From Sipunculus nudus (taxonomy: Eukaryota > Annelida > Sipuncula > Golfingiida > Sipunculidae), in NCBI GenBank assembly GCA_026874595.1, contig CM049311.1, positions 57,618,453 through 57,682,452 on the forward strand: 64,000 nucleotides of DNA, written 5' to 3'. Shown piece by piece: positions 1-12,673 of this stretch. The notes below the pieces were generated by a model that saw nothing but the letters and a program-made list of their open reading frames with translations, made no database searches and had not been told where the DNA came from. How positions within the stretch are numbered: position 1 is the stretch's first letter; the number at the start of each line of letters is the position of its first letter. The position numbers and the translations under genes are program-made.

Positions 1-158
1 AGGTCATCAAATCACGTAAAATTCTTATTTCCTTCATAACTTTGTCAATATTGGTCTGATCTTTAAAATATGGCTTATGTTCTCTCCCTTTGTCATTGCT
101 CATTCATTTGACTGTTTCAACGTCATTTCAGGCAAGCGCTCGACCTCTGGTCGTCTAG
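1..158 (+). mobile_element. Right end of a hairpin/CTAG element (family F4)
   Basis: The segment ends CGACC-TCT-GGTCG-TCTAG followed by TTT. A short hairpin just before CTAG is the same layout as the right ends of F2 and F3. The left part lies outside the window. Confidence 0.4.
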
Positions 159-1613
159 TTTAGTTTGTAGTTTATAGGGTTTAAGGGTCTATATAGTACA
201 CACAGGAGTAAGATTAACAGACTTTCTCAAATACGCGTGGCCTTTGTTCGGGTCAGGTAATGGGGTCAGACTCACCAGAGTCTTGGGTCCGCCGTCCAGA
301 CCATGTAAGCAACAGTCCAAGACAATACATTCGTATGACCAGATGTGCCTTCGTGTTTATGTGTATGAAAGTATTCCATTCTCTGGAATAACATAAAAAC
401 CACGGACTAAATTGGCCGCTGAACCAGGGGCATCTTCATATTATCACTATTACCAATTAGGGAACCATGGGTGGCGACGGTCAACCGAATTTGTCTAAAG
501 GGATATTTTCATAAGTCTTTGAAAAATGGTGGTCTTGTGGCCTTGACTCTTGATCTTTTTACCTAAGTATCAATAGGGTTCTTCCTCTACTGGTAGGTAA
601 GCCAGGTGTGAGAGATGAAAGGTTTTGGATGAAAACGTTGGCTTCAAATTTATCCAGAACCTTTTCAAAAAGAAACCTTTGACCTTGTGACCTCAAAATA
701 AATAGTGTTCTTCATTAATTATCTGGTAAGAAGTTCACTTATTATCTGACAGATGGAAGGTGTAACAGTTTGACCAATGCTTCAAAACATACAGAGTTCA
801 CAAATAACCTAAATTTCCACTGATTTGACTTGAAGTTCAGTATCAAGGTCACGAGTTTTAGAACTTCTTTTAGAATATGATTGAAGCAAAAGGTATATCG
901 AATTTGAGGCAAAAATATGTAGTACTTTTAAAGTTATGAGGTTTCATGATTATTATAATTGCAGCCATTTCGACATTAGGGATCAAGGTCAGGGACAATA
1001 GGTTTCAAATGTGAGATCTTAATATTTTTTAACTTACCTAATTTTGATTTTCATAACAATCCATCCATCTATTCTTGAGAAATGTTTTATCAGATTTTCA
1101 CCAAAATAAAGGAAATTATTCAAGATAAATGCCACTGTTATATTGAAAGTATTAGCCCCAATTTGAATAGGTTTCATCCTATGATTCTATTTTCAATGTA
1201 TATGCACAATATAAAGGAAATCTGCTGATTAGGTTTTAGTTATTAACTCACACTATTCTCAAGTGGCAGTGATGGGGGTTTTAAACGGCAAAACAAAATA
1301 AAAAGATCGTAGGTGAACCCATTAGTGTTCCGTATAAGTAAAGCCTACCCTAGATCTTCTGGCAAGCAGATTTCGAGAATAAATGATCAAGCCTAACTGG
1401 AGATATCTTGCAAATTGTATTTATTTCGTATTATTTTTTAAGATACTCAATCACGCCCTGTAAGTCCCAGAATTGAGGTAACTGTGACCTCTTTTCATGT
1501 TTGCTAGAAATCTGATGACGCACAGTTTCATTATCGTAGCCCTTAAACTGTGTACACATTCATCCGCTTTTCCGATAACGAAAATCCGACAACAATACTG
1601 CGGCAACAGCAAA
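159..1613. other. No gene seen; unclassified intergenic sequence
   Basis: Several phrases (for example TTGACCTTGTGACCTCA near 680 and GATCAAGGTCAGGGAC near 980) resemble the interiors of the hairpin-ended families, so part is probably decayed mobile DNA. No coding signal. Confidence 0.4.
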
Positions 1614-1886
1614 AACAAGTGACCCATTGGTCATGACGCTCAGCTGTTTAACATGCTGGTTTTGGCTGTGATACTTTGTGTATTCATTTACAAATGCAAG
1701 TAATTAATGCAAATGAGGTTATTTTAATCTATAATCATCCATGAGGAGACAGATCCACTCATTATAATTTGTTCCAAATTTCAGGTGTCCTATGGGAACA
1801 TTCAAGGACCTCCCCAGATATCAACCCATTTAGTTGTGCCCAACGGTAAGTTGTGCCCTGTTAACTTACCTTATCTGATTGTTTTA
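1614..1886 (-). mobile_element. F1 right-end fragment
   Basis: Begins AACAAGTGACCCATTGGTCA then TGACGCTCAGCTG, the reverse complement of the F1 right end. The rest is truncated where the next F1 fragment starts at 1887. Confidence 0.55.
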
Positions 1887-3303
1887 AACAAGTGACCTAT
1901 GGGTCATGACGCTCAGCGGACAGACATGTTGACGAAATGTCCTTGCACAGGCAACTAATTAAGATAATGTAGATGGCATCATCGTTCATGCATATTATCT
2001 TAAGTTCAACAAGACCCATAAGCACACCAAATTTGATGACAATCCATTCAGCCGTTCCTATGGAATGTGGCAATGTGTGTGCATTTTGCATCATTTCTGG
2101 AAATTATGCTCTATAACTTGGAGAATATAAGTCACAGTGACCTAGTTTCAGGTTTCAGAGGAGAACTTTTGAGGAACTCTCAGGGTGTCAAGTAAATAGA
2201 TTCTAGGTCCAATGGCTATGATTTGTGCCCTGCTTTAGTATAAAATTTTCAATTTTTCTTGGGGTGCTTACAAGCTCCATAGTTCGGAGGATATTGGTAA
2301 CAGAGACCGAATGTCAGGTTTCCAAGGAGAGTTTTCATAGGCTTTTCATGGTTTTCCCTGGATGTCAAGTTAGAAGATTCCAGGTCGAGTGGTTACGTTT
2401 TGTACCCTGTTAAAAGACACACGGCCGGACAGACGACGGACAAAGAGTGATCGCTATAGCTCTGATGACTGACAGTCAGCTGAGCCAAAAAAGGGGGGAA
2501 ATGTATGAAAATCGAAAAAAATGTGGCACCTGCAGTCTTCAGCAACCGATGAAACTTTAAATGAAAATAATATAATGGCAAGAATCATAGCAATCCATGT
2601 ATCAATTATCGAGATACATAACTGTTTATCATTTTTTTGTTAAAAAATTCGGGGTGCCCAAACAGGCTGCATAACTTGGCGAATATAGGTCACAGTGACC
2701 TAATTTCAGGGGTCCAAAGGGAACTTTCAGAGTCCCCCTTAATATTAAGTTAGAAGTTTCTAGGTCTAACGGTTACGAATTTTGCCCTGTAAAAGAAAGG
2801 TACTCTCATCTTACTGTTGTAAAAATGGAGGACAAAACGCGTAAAAAATTCGAAACATTTAGGTTGCGCCACCAATCTTCAAGACCTGATAAAACTTTAC
2901 AAGATAAACATTCACGGCAGGTTTAATGGCAATCCATGCATTGATTATCAAGATACAGGTGCCTTTTTTCAAATCTTTAATTATTCTGGGATTTCCAAAC
3001 TGGCCGCATAACTCGGAGAATATAGGTCGCAATTACCTAATTTCAGGTTCCTAAAAAAGAACTTTCAAGGACCTGTGCTTTAGCGAAGAAAACTTAATTA
3101 TAGTCAGCTGAGCTAAAAAATCAGGTCGTATGAAATTCATTGAAAAATACACATGCCGTTGACGTTGCAGTTGCCGCATAAACGTATGGATGTGTACATA
3201 GCTTCACACCTGCCATGTGTGCCAGGTAACGGGCGGCCGGACAGACGACGGACAAAGCGCCATCACAATACCCAAGATGACTTTCAGTCAGCTGAGCTAA
3301 AAA
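1887..3303 (-). mobile_element. Compound F1 fragments with three left ends
   Basis: A right end at 1887 (AACAAGTGACCTATGGGTCA) is followed, in reverse orientation, by three left-end sequences (AGTCAGCTGAG(C)TAAAAA type) at about 2490, 3120 and 3303. This suggests tandem or nested partial copies. Two of the left ends carry GGACGACGGACAAAG-like stretches. No coding capacity. Confidence 0.6.
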
Positions 3304-4380
3304 GTGATCCACTGGAGAGACGCCTTCCGCATCCTCAACAATCTACACATGTAACTGACAGTGGTGACATTTCACTATTACATTAAACTCCTCTGTGGCC
3401 ACGCCTCGGAAATGCCCTTGTTTGGTCTTGAAGTGTCCGGGACACCATCCCGAATGAATCCTGAGAGGGCCATTTTCAATAGGTTCCCTTAAATCTTGAG
3501 AAGTTTGAGATTGAGATTAATACCACGACCTACCTTTTATACGTGTGAAGTATTATTTTTTATTACAAAATTTCCCTTTAAAATATAGTGAATATATTCA
3601 TTAATTACTGTTTCAGAGGTAAGCATTGGACTTACAACTAATTGTGTCCCTTTTGAAGAGCATATTGGCCGATTGTGTGTTAACAGGAATTTATGTTACT
3701 TGCGGTTGCTAGTTAAAGTAAAATATAGGATAAGCAAGCAAATACAGTGATTGCTATGAAACATTATAGACATTTTGACTAACAGCAACAGACCTTGAAC
3801 CATGCTGAGCTGAGCTATACCATAGGCCGCCCGGGAGAGAGCAGATATAACTAGTGGCCCATGGGCAATGACGCTCAGCTGAATTCAAGGAATGTTGAAC
3901 AATGAGAAAGATGACTGCCAGAGTGCCAAAAAATCATGAATTTTGTCAAGAGTCCTTAGAAATATCTGGTTTTCGAGAAAACTCTCCAAGACGGATTGAC
4001 TTGCCAAATTTCAGACTAATATCTTGAACCATTCATGAGATATGAGCAATTTTCCCCAAAATCACATTTTCATATTGACGCCACAGGAAAACGATTGCAG
4101 ATGGGGCGCCACCAGTCTTGAGTACAAGATGGAGCAGGCCAAGATCTATGGACATGCACAATTTCAGGCCAATACGGCACACCATTCCTAAGAAAAGAGC
4201 ATTTATTTATTCTGCAGAAACAGGAAGGTAGATGGTGCCACCTGTTTGGTTTACGAGAAAATTTCCAAGAAGGATGGACATGCAAAATTTCAGACCAATA
4301 CCTTGAACCACTCCTTAGATGTGAGCAATTTTCACCTGAAGCAGATGTACGGATGGATGCCACAGGAAAATGATTAGGCG

Positions 4381-5640
4381 TAAAAAAAAAGTCTTTGTTT
4401 CCGGTTACCCGACCGACCCTAGATTTACTGTGCGACCCTAAATTTTTTATTTGGATTCTGATTGCAAAACCAGTAAAAGTCGAGGTTTGCGCGTGGATTT
4501 TTTAGGTGAAGTACGACTTAATGTTGACAACTTTAAACTGTCATACAGATAAAAATTACGATGTTTTTTGATCGTCACTGACAGTTCAAATATACCCGCG
4601 AAAACGGCGTGTGGACGGTCATATTCATAAGCGGGTTCGTCAGCTTAGAACGTAGTTCTGCGCAACAACTTTTTTTAATTTATAGGAAGCAGATAAATAT
4701 CAAAAGTGTTTCACTGGAGAAATAAGCAGCTTCTTTCAAGCTATGAACGTGGCTTCCTCCGCGAATGTCTGATAGCCGTGACCCGTCTCAGAACTGATTT
4801 GAGATCGTTCAAATTTGCCCTAAGCCCCGAAAATTTGCATCTTCCGTAAGGCCTCATTAATGGCCCGCTTGTATGCACGGTGGCTAGTCGGCAATATTCG
4901 GATGTGAGTGCCATCTTCGGCTATGCAAATGAGTTGAAATGAACCAACGACATGACGTTTCGTCACTGCATGTAACCGTGGTTACCTATTCGGGTACATA
5001 TGTACGTACCCGTATTTGTTCTGTCAATGATCAACTGAACTGCGCTCGGGCGCTGGCAGGAGTAAAAACGAAAGATTTAATGAACGTTGGCCAGTCATTT
5101 AACGAAAAGTTAAACGCAAATTTGGCGGTAACACGTAGTGATCATTCATTTTTGGCGATTTTTTTTATTTAACGGCGGTAAATGATAAGAGCATAATCAA
5201 AACTGCGATGTCAAATTTGACACCGGCGGATTGCCGATATACATTTCTTATTTTAAACAAATATACTGATGATATGATCACTTTATTTCCCTCAACTTAA
5301 TGCGTGCGTACTACATCAAGGTTCAGCTGTGTCATTTCGCAATTTCTGAGGGCGAATGAATGGCCAGCCGCTCATGTTAGCCTAAGAAGGTAAACCTGCC
5401 TGATCGCAAACTTAATTTTTTGTCAGCGACCAGCTGATCATTCCTTGAAAGTTACTTCGCTTCACTTCTTATAAGAGATTGAACAAACACCTATTTCTCC
5501 AAGAGAGAATGGTTCTAATGGGTCAATATTTGATCATACTGTACACAGATTGGCACAGATATACATAAACATAATTCTATTTACCATTTTATACTGAAAA
5601 TATGTCGCATAAACTGAATAAAAAAATAAAAAAAGGCCTT
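4381..5640. mobile_element. 1.26-kb insertion inside an F1 element
   Basis: Left flank GCCACAGGAAAATGAT and right flank GGTGGCTGCACCAGTCTTGA are contiguous in the related F1 unit near 4080-4120, so this block was inserted. It begins GGCGTAAAAAAAAAG and ends AATAAAAAAAGGCCT, with TA on both sides. The inverted repeats are too weak to assign a superfamily. Confidence 0.45.
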
Positions 5641-6040
5641 ACAGGTGGCTGCACCAGTCTTGAACACAAGATGGAGGAGTCCAAGATCTATGGATTTGGA
5701 CAATATCAGGCTAATGTAACAAGTTACTCCTAAGAAAAGGGCTTTTATTTATTCTACAGAACCGGGTGGCGTCACCTGTCTGGTTTACCAGAAAACTTTC
5801 CAAGATGATGGACATGCAAATTTTCGGCACATTGAGCCACTCTTGAGATATTGGCTGTTACCTAAAAGACATCCAGATTCAAACTGCACAGATATTGTTG
5901 GTGGTACCATCTGTCTGTGTTAGGCACAACAACATAGGTGAAGGAACAACTATGCTAGGTTTCCGAAAGATCAGTCCAAGGGTCTCAGAGGAGTTCTCTG
6001 GAAACTGACGCAGAGTTTTTGTATCACATTTTTAATTATT

Positions 6041-6058
6041 GGGGGGGGGGGGGGGGGG
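6041..6058. repeat. Poly-G tract (18 bp)
   Basis: Uninterrupted G run in the F1 interior, at the place where other F1 units have GGGGGGTACTT or, on the other strand, poly-C (for example 22151-22164). The tract seems to be an expansion of an ancestral short G run. Confidence 0.85.
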
Positions 6059-6701
6059 TACTTACGAGCTCCATAGCGAGGAGGATATGAGTAACAGAGA
6101 CCGTATTTCAGATTAAAATAGAGACTTTTCATGGACCTCCTTTGATGTCAAGTTAGAAAATTCAAGGTCCAGCGGTTATGATTTGTGCCCTGTTAACACA
6201 TAACAGCTTCTTTGAAGGTATCCAAAATAGAGAAAAAAAATGGTAAAATAAAAAAAAAATACTCATGGTGCCACCAGTTTGCAGGAACTGATGGAACACT
6301 CCATGGTCAATATTCATGCAAAGACTCATGGTTATCAAGGCAGTAATTATTCAGATACTGTAGCTTTTGTATCAAATTTTTTATTATTCATGGGGGGTAC
6401 TTTCAAGGCCCATTTCTCGGAGAACATCGGTAAAAGAGACCTGATTTCAGGTTTTCAAGGAGATTTTTCATGGACCTCCCTGGATATCAAGTGAGAAGAT
6501 TCCAGGTCTAGCGGTTACGATTTGTGCCCTGTTAACGGACGGCCAGACGGACGGACGACGGACAAAGAGTGATCGCTCTAGCTCAGATGACTTTCAGTCA
6601 GCTGAGCTAAAAACCATGGTTTGTTTATCATGAATAATATGAAGCAGAGCTGACCAATGAGAGCTCTTTTGATATCGCAGTATAGTCTGCTCGAATTCTG
6701 A

Positions 6702-6794
6702 TTAGTCTCTCCAACAGACGCCAGGTGCCGCTACTGCTCTGCAAAGTACTGGTGCAGAGCAGTAGCGGCACCTGGCGTCTGTTGGAGAGACTAA
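6702..6794. repeat. Perfect 42-bp-arm inverted repeat with a 9-nt loop
   Basis: Arms 6702-6743 and 6753-6794 are exact reverse complements; the loop is AAGTACTGG. The arms begin TTAGTCTCTCCAACAGACGC. It would form a strong cruciform or a long RNA hairpin if transcribed. It lies 89 bp beyond the left end of an F1 element. No other copy was noticed in the window. Confidence 0.9.
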
Positions 6795-7828
6795 AAGTCT
6801 GATCATAAATACTGCCTCGCCTGTCGCGTAGCCGACAGGATTTCATGGCTCAGTTCCCTACATTCAGCAACTAAATATTAGGGCTTATTAAAACCGATAT
6901 ATAGTCTAATCAATTTAATGCAACCTTTTTTTTTATTTCTGTCACTTCGATCCTAGTTCAGAACGGATATGTTTCTATGAAAAGACAAAGGCCCTCCTGA
7001 GCTCTGTTCACACCATTAGTTATGAGGTATAACATGTGAGCAAGGGGCTTTTTATAAATGTTAACGAATGTTATAATATACTGGTGCCTGCATGCATAAG
7101 GCTGGTTTCATCTTTCAAGATGGTTAAAGGTTACTGTACAACTATCACTGCAAAATTTATCAGAACCAAAAATTTTTGTTTCATGACTACGTTTTTAATG
7201 ATAGGTTTTGTCAGATAAAGGTTGTTTTATGCCTTGAAAGGTTAAAGGAGTATTTAGTGATTATTAGTTTATACATGGATGTTACTTGGTCTGTGAGATT
7301 AGATATAATACTGCATATCCTTACAGTTACAGTAAGGGGCAGTGGGAATATTTTTTCTTAGAAATGATAAGAAGAATAGACAGATAAAGTAAGAAAAGAC
7401 AGGATAAAAATATCATAACATTCATCATGATGTAGTTACACATTATAATTGAATGCTCTACATTTGTTCATTCAGAGCAGTAATAATAACCGACCAATCC
7501 GCGTGTGTCTGAATGTACGCACGCGCGTGTGTGTACGTGTGTCACAGAAGAGATAAATTACATACCAACAGCAGCGGCAACAATCTTCTGGAAATACAGA
7601 TGAACTACACTCCCAACACTTTGCATGCACCCAGGAAAATTTACCCCGATATTTTCTTAGTTTGATTCAGATCAGGAAACCGGCTCAAGGCCATGGATCT
7701 ATAATTGTTTGGTTTACGAACCTTCGTGTATCCCATATTTCCTAGATCCAAGGAGATTCAGCGACCAAAAAAAAGGATATTATGACTTACAGTTGTTCCC
7801 TGCTCCGTCCCGTTAGGTGGGAATATTT
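6795..7828. other. No gene seen
   Basis: AT-rich sequence with a short CA/GT-rich patch near 7500-7545. The short open frames here have no recognisable composition or partners. Confidence 0.4.
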
Positions 7829-7858
7829 GTGTGTGTGTGTGGGGGGGGGGGGGGGGGG
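7829..7858. repeat. (GT)n then poly-G tract
   Basis: A (GT)6 run grades into 19 consecutive G. Simple repeat. Confidence 0.9.
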
Positions 7859-7962
7859 CTGCGGTGAATATAAGCAGGACACAAGCATGATGACCCGAGC
7901 AATATTATGTATGTTCCTGCCTTTTTTGTGGGAGGGGGAGGGTGTTTTTGCAGACTGGATAT

Positions 7963-8000
7963 TTTAGTTGAGCTTTTGCGCTCACTCGTCCCTTGTTTTA
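7963..8000 (+). mobile_element. Possible left end of another hairpin-ended family
   Basis: TTTTAGT followed by TGAGC-ttttgc-GCTCA, the same T-run plus hairpin layout as the F1, F2 and F3 left ends. No matching right end was found nearby. Confidence 0.3.
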
Positions 8001-8239
8001 GTTACCAATTATATGTATGCCATGGGCCTTGCTTGCTGAGAAAATGTGCAGGGGGGAACTGACAGGAGACACGCCCCTCCCCCTAGCCCCCCCCCCCCCC
8101 CCCAACCCTCCCCCTTCCATAAAAGGAACATTCGCTTCTCCTCAGGACAGTTCCCCCCTTTTGACAAATAGGACAAAACCCCGCTTACCAGAATATCATA
8201 ATTTCTCCACTTCCACAGTCCCATGCATCACATATTATG

Positions 8240-8241
<2 letters not shown>

Positions 8242-8311
<70 letters not shown>
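8242..8311. repeat. (TA)n microsatellite
   Basis: About 35 TA units. Open frames across it are artefacts of the repeat. A poly-C tract lies at 8089-8103. Confidence 0.95.
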
Positions 8312-8315
<4 letters not shown>

Positions 8316-9300
8316 TATATCGCTTTAAGGTTACTAAAAATAACTTGTCATCAGTTTTTAAACACTTTATATTGTAAATACTTTACGTTTGACTCAAACA
8401 CACAACAACGTTCGATAGACTCGGCTTATTACAATTCAGTGTAATATATGGCATTTAACACATAACAATAAACGAGATTTTCTGAGAGTAAAAACATTTT
8501 CCATCCACCTAACTTCAGGCCTTCCAATGTTCATAAACCAAAAAAATTAAAAGTTTGGCCTATGCCTTTATTAATTTTCTTTGGTGACCTTTGGAAGTTC
8601 CGCATAGGAAGCACCATGGATTTTCCAAACGTCAGCCGTTGGGTCATAAGCGCCGTCTACCGGTCGACCGCCAAATCAAGAAACCGCGCAACTCAGTTGA
8701 GGGCACATGCAGGCGGTTGAATTGGCATCTGATCAGTGTAGATTTCGGTTAAATTTGTCACTTTTCTAGGTCATTTCCTTATAACTATTTCTTATCTGAC
8801 ATTTTTTTCCAGCGACACTATATGGTCCATCTCTTTTTTATTTTCTAATCCCTAATATTAAGACCTCGGCGTAGTCGCATTTTACTCTACATGCCATTTT
8901 CAAAACCCATAAATAACTGTAAACTAAGTTCAGAATTTTGAAAATATATTTATATCTGTATATATGTCCCCCTCCTATATTGAAAAATATTTAAATATAT
9001 GCAACGTAAAGTGGACATTTTGAGGCACATTTTATTAAAAATATGAGGATTTTCTGTCGATCAACTACAGTTTTCTATTAAATGTCTTTGCATAACGTAG
9101 TCAAACTTCAGAGGTTTGGAGCTCACGCATGGCTGGCTATAACATTTATATTTCTTAAAAATTCTGATTTTATCTGGGGAAAAAATCAATCATTTGTAAA
9201 ATCTCTATCTATGCTGATAATGCATATCTACGTTCATAACTTGCAAATAAGCATTGTTTTATTGTAATCCTCTTGGTAATATATAATTGCTATGTTCAAG
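8312..9300. other. No gene seen
   Basis: AT-rich, single-copy-looking sequence without splice-supported open frames or recognised repeats. Confidence 0.4.
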
Positions 9301-9317
9301 TTGCATGTTAAACATTT

Positions 9318-9415
9318 TACGGGCCCTGTGAGCCAGGCAGCGCACCGGACTGAAGAGCACAGGTCGTGAGTATTAGCCAAGGAGCCGTAATCGAGATCCG
9401 GAAAGACTCCCTCCC
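9318..9415 (+). repeat. Possible decayed tRNA-derived SINE
   Basis: A GTGAGCCAGGCAGCGCACCG stretch, an anticodon-arm-like CCGGACTGAAGAG segment and a B-box-like TAATCGAGATCC lie in tRNA-like order. No target duplication was found, so the call is weak. Confidence 0.3.
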
Positions 9416-9429
9416 TCATTATAGAAAAA

Positions 9430-10227
9430 TTTAATCTCAAAGCTGTTCGTAAATATCCTTAACTTTTGATTAAGAATGTAATTAACTGTGGATATATAGG
9501 CCTACATTAATAATTATAGGTCTTTATAAATAATGATTAATTAAGAATATGTGGTAAAAGAAATAGATAAAATATTAGAGATGTTACTGCTCAACGGGCA
9601 CCCGAGCGCCCTTGATCCGCCACAAGCAGGGGCTGTTTTAAAAAAAATATATTTAAGGCGTTTTGAGCGGATATTTTCGGAAAATAGGCATTTACAATAA
9701 GGAAAACTAGTTTGATTAAAGGTAAGTTATGCTAATTGAATGACGATTTTGTAATTGTACATCAGTCCTTATTTATAAATCTGTATATATTTACAGATTC
9801 ATTTAATAAAATAGTAAAAGGTTGCCTTTATGTAGACGGTGCCACATAATTGATATATCGACACCCCCTCACCCCCAGCCCACCCAAACGTGACAATGTC
9901 TAACCGGCGGAAGCCCGTCTGACCGGCGGAAGAGCGCCTATATAACAGGTTCCGTCGGTTACTGAACCGGCAATGTTTTACTTTTCTCTCCCCCTCACAA
10001 TTTTCCAATCGACTGCATTGTATGATTACTTATGTTTTAACTGTCAAGTTGACATGATACTCACTCACATGTTTACTTTATATATACAACTCGTAGATTA
10101 GCTTATAAATAATTAATCTTCCGTGTGAACTCTTGCCTATATCTTCCTTTAATATGGTATCTGCCTGGAAAGTTCGACCTCTGATATATTCGTCTGGACA
10201 TATTATAAATTATTCATTTTATCTTAT
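9430..10227. other. No gene seen
   Basis: AT-rich sequence with one internal inverted-looking patch (GACCGGCGGAAG and related) near 9900-9930. Nothing supports a gene. Confidence 0.35.
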
Positions 10228-10454
10228 CAGGTGCGGATTCAGGGGCGGGGGGGGGGTAAGGGGGTCGAGACCCCCCCCCCCCCCCGCCCTTAACCAATTA
10301 ACAACCTTTTTTTAAAGACAAATCATATGCATGACGGGGGGGGGGTTTAGGGGTTGATACCCCCCTGCTCTTAACCAGTGACATATTTTTAGACAATCTT
10401 GAAGCATGACACCCGTTGACCCCTCCCTGCAAAAAAATCCTGGATCCGCGCCTG
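10228..10454. mobile_element. Short hAT-type MITE
   Basis: The ends are CAGGTGCGGATTCAGG and CCTGGATCCGCGCCTG, imperfect inverted repeats of the CAGGxGCGGATCCAG type common in animal hAT MITEs. CTTAT is repeated directly on both flanks (10223-10227, 10455-10459); a full 8-bp duplication is not preserved. Expanded G and C runs lie inside. Confidence 0.6.
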
Positions 10455-10878
10455 CTTATATAACTTTTGTATCAACATATTCAGGTGTAGATGAAATAAC
10501 ATAATTGGATAAACTTATTCAGTGTACCTGAAGTTCTGTTGTGCAAAATACACCTAAAATGTTAAGAACTCAAATCAGAGGTGAACCATTTTTAAAAACA
10601 TTTACCCAGTAAACACTAAAATTTAATACTTTGAATTTTGAGTCAGTTCTCTTTGTAAAACTTCCACAACCCATTAAATGTAGAATGCATGCTTTTATGA
10701 TATGTCAATGCCTATCCATTTTTTACATCGTTTGTAAATATTTTTTACGTTACAGTATTAGTAATTAATATCACCAACTAGGATTATCATTCTGCGACAA
10801 CACGCGGAAGCCAACAGTCTCCGGCATACGACCTCTGGCTTTTCGTCAGAATGTTATCTCTGTGAGAACTTATTTTCG

Positions 10879-11717
10879 GGGTCTGTCTAAAACGCGGAGA
10901 ATCCGCGGAGAGATGGAGAATTTGTGGAGAGTTTTTATATGCAATGATACTTTTAAATACGCATTAATATCACTTAAAATCTCCAACTTAAATCTCACTT
11001 AAAAATCTGTACATTCACGTAATATTCAGCTCTCAGTTGTTTGGATAAGCAAGTTCTTCTCCGATAAGATTTCATGTGTGCCGTGCCATGGCATAGACAA
11101 TTAACGAACAGCATCAGGAGACTATGGACTTTTTGCAATTGCAAATGCAGTTGATTTTTGCTGTGATTTTTGTTTGATTCCAGAAATTAAACAACTTTTA
11201 TTTGTGCGTGTCACGTAAATTGGGTCAAGGCCTATACACTATTAATGGTGATGGTGTTTTTTATCTATCAGTAAATGTAGGTAAACGTATGATTTATTTA
11301 TTATATTATATATTTCGTTCACCACCTATAAACACCTGCGCATGGTTTTGTTATGGTTTGCACAATAAACTGTTGAAACATTAATATTAGAGTGTTGCGG
11401 TTTCGGCTTAAGATCTGTCAGTGTCAGCTGGTGACTCAGACGTTTGTTACATTTTGCGTAACACATTCACCCGGTGGTTAGTCTACGGGCATGTATACAT
11501 TGTTAAGCATAAACTGCTTAATTATATACATATGTTTTAATTATTTCGGTCATTTAACAGTGCGCAAATATGTTAATAGTAATATAGTTGGAGATTTAAG
11601 TGATTTTATAGTGTATTTAAAAATATCATTGCATATAAAAACTCTCCGCAAATTTTTCCACGAATTCTCCGCGAATTCTCCATCTCTCCGCGGATTCTCC
11701 GCGTTTTAGATAGACCC
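10879..11717. mobile_element. 839-bp Mutator-like non-autonomous element
   Basis: The long terminal inverted repeats start GGGTCTGTCTAAAACGCGGA on the left and GGGTCTATCTAAAACGCGGA on the reverse complement of the right. Similarity runs inward for over 100 bp with one indel. The flanks are a perfect 9-bp duplication, TTATTTTCG, at 10870-10878 and 11718-11726. A 9-bp duplication with long TIRs points to the Mutator/MULE superfamily. No transposase frame is present. Confidence 0.75.
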
Positions 11718-11726
11718 TTATTTTCG

Positions 11727-12290
11727 AGACACCATCAGAAATCGTCTGCAGCTAATCCCCGGAAAAACGCTCAAGCAATGAATTGCGTTCATCTAAGTGT
11801 TGTCTCGCTCTTGTAACATAGTTTACTTTTTTCATAGCGTAAGTGGCAAGGCCAAGTCTTAAGTGACAAGGCCTAATGGTTGGCTGTGCGTGCTGATGTA
11901 ACAGCTAGACCCATTTGAGTTGTGGATATATACAAAGCCACAGGCTTCTGGCTTATTTTATTTAGCGGACGGAACGCATACAAAATGCTGCGCGTCAGTT
12001 GTTGTGATCCCCTATGATGGTAGCTCTGGCCTGCATTCGCTAAGTGAAGTTGTTTAATATTTCAGAGGAAAATAACCTATCTATGAACTCTTAAGGGACC
12101 TTAATCGCATATTTATTCAATGAATAATCATAAGATTTGGATTAGTGAGCAACAAATCAGGTGACCGTAAACATTCTATAGCGTCAATCATCTGACAAAA
12201 ACATAATTTGTCAGAGCTCTGTCAAAGAGAACAGGTGTAGTCCTTACAGTACCCATGTTGGCATGTTTTCCCGGATATTTTGTAGCTTGG
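11727..12290. other. No gene seen
   Basis: Intergenic sequence without recognised repeats or coding signal. Confidence 0.35.
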
Positions 12291-12673
12291 CTGACTGAAG
12301 GTCAACTGAGGTATAGGAATGGCGCTTTGTCCGTCAGGGTGTCCAGATGTCTGTTAGCAGGGCACAAATTGCAACGACTGACCCTAAAAGCCTGTTACTG
12401 ATTATATAGAGAGATCAATAAAAAAATGTCCTTAGAAACCTGAAATTAGGTCACTGTGACCTGTATCCTCTGAGCTAAGGGGCTTTAAATGTACCCCTAG
12501 AATAATAAAAATTTTGATACAAAACCTGCAATATCTTGATAATTAATGCATGGATTGTCATCATGAATGTTGTCTTTATTATTGACCATGATGACTAGTT
12601 TTGTCACTTCCCGAGAAAGTGGTGGCGCCTTATGTATTTTTTCTAATTTTAAAGAATATATTTCATTTTTTTT
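12291..12673 (+). mobile_element. F1 left-end fragment
   Basis: It starts with a degenerate left hairpin (TAGCTTGGCTGACTGAAGGT) and continues through GGCGCTTTGTCCGTC, GGGCACAAATTGCAACGACT and the AGGTCACTGTGACC segment of F1, then stops at the F3 element. Confidence 0.6.

Larger units (their letters stand above)
3849..6613 (-). mobile_element. F1 element with both ends, interrupted by an insertion
   Basis: The right end (AACTAGTGGCCCATGGGCAA) is at 3849; the left-end hairpin TAGCTCAGATGACT-ttc-AGTCAGCTGAGCTA and AAAAA end at 6613. Internal units carry GGGGCGCCACCAGTCTTG and related forms. A foreign block lies at 4381-5640. Ends and interior match other F1 copies; no transposase frame is seen. 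Confidence 0.65.

Noticed and set aside
8017-8444. Open frames encoding alternating Ile-Tyr
   Set aside because: Translation of a (TA)n microsatellite.
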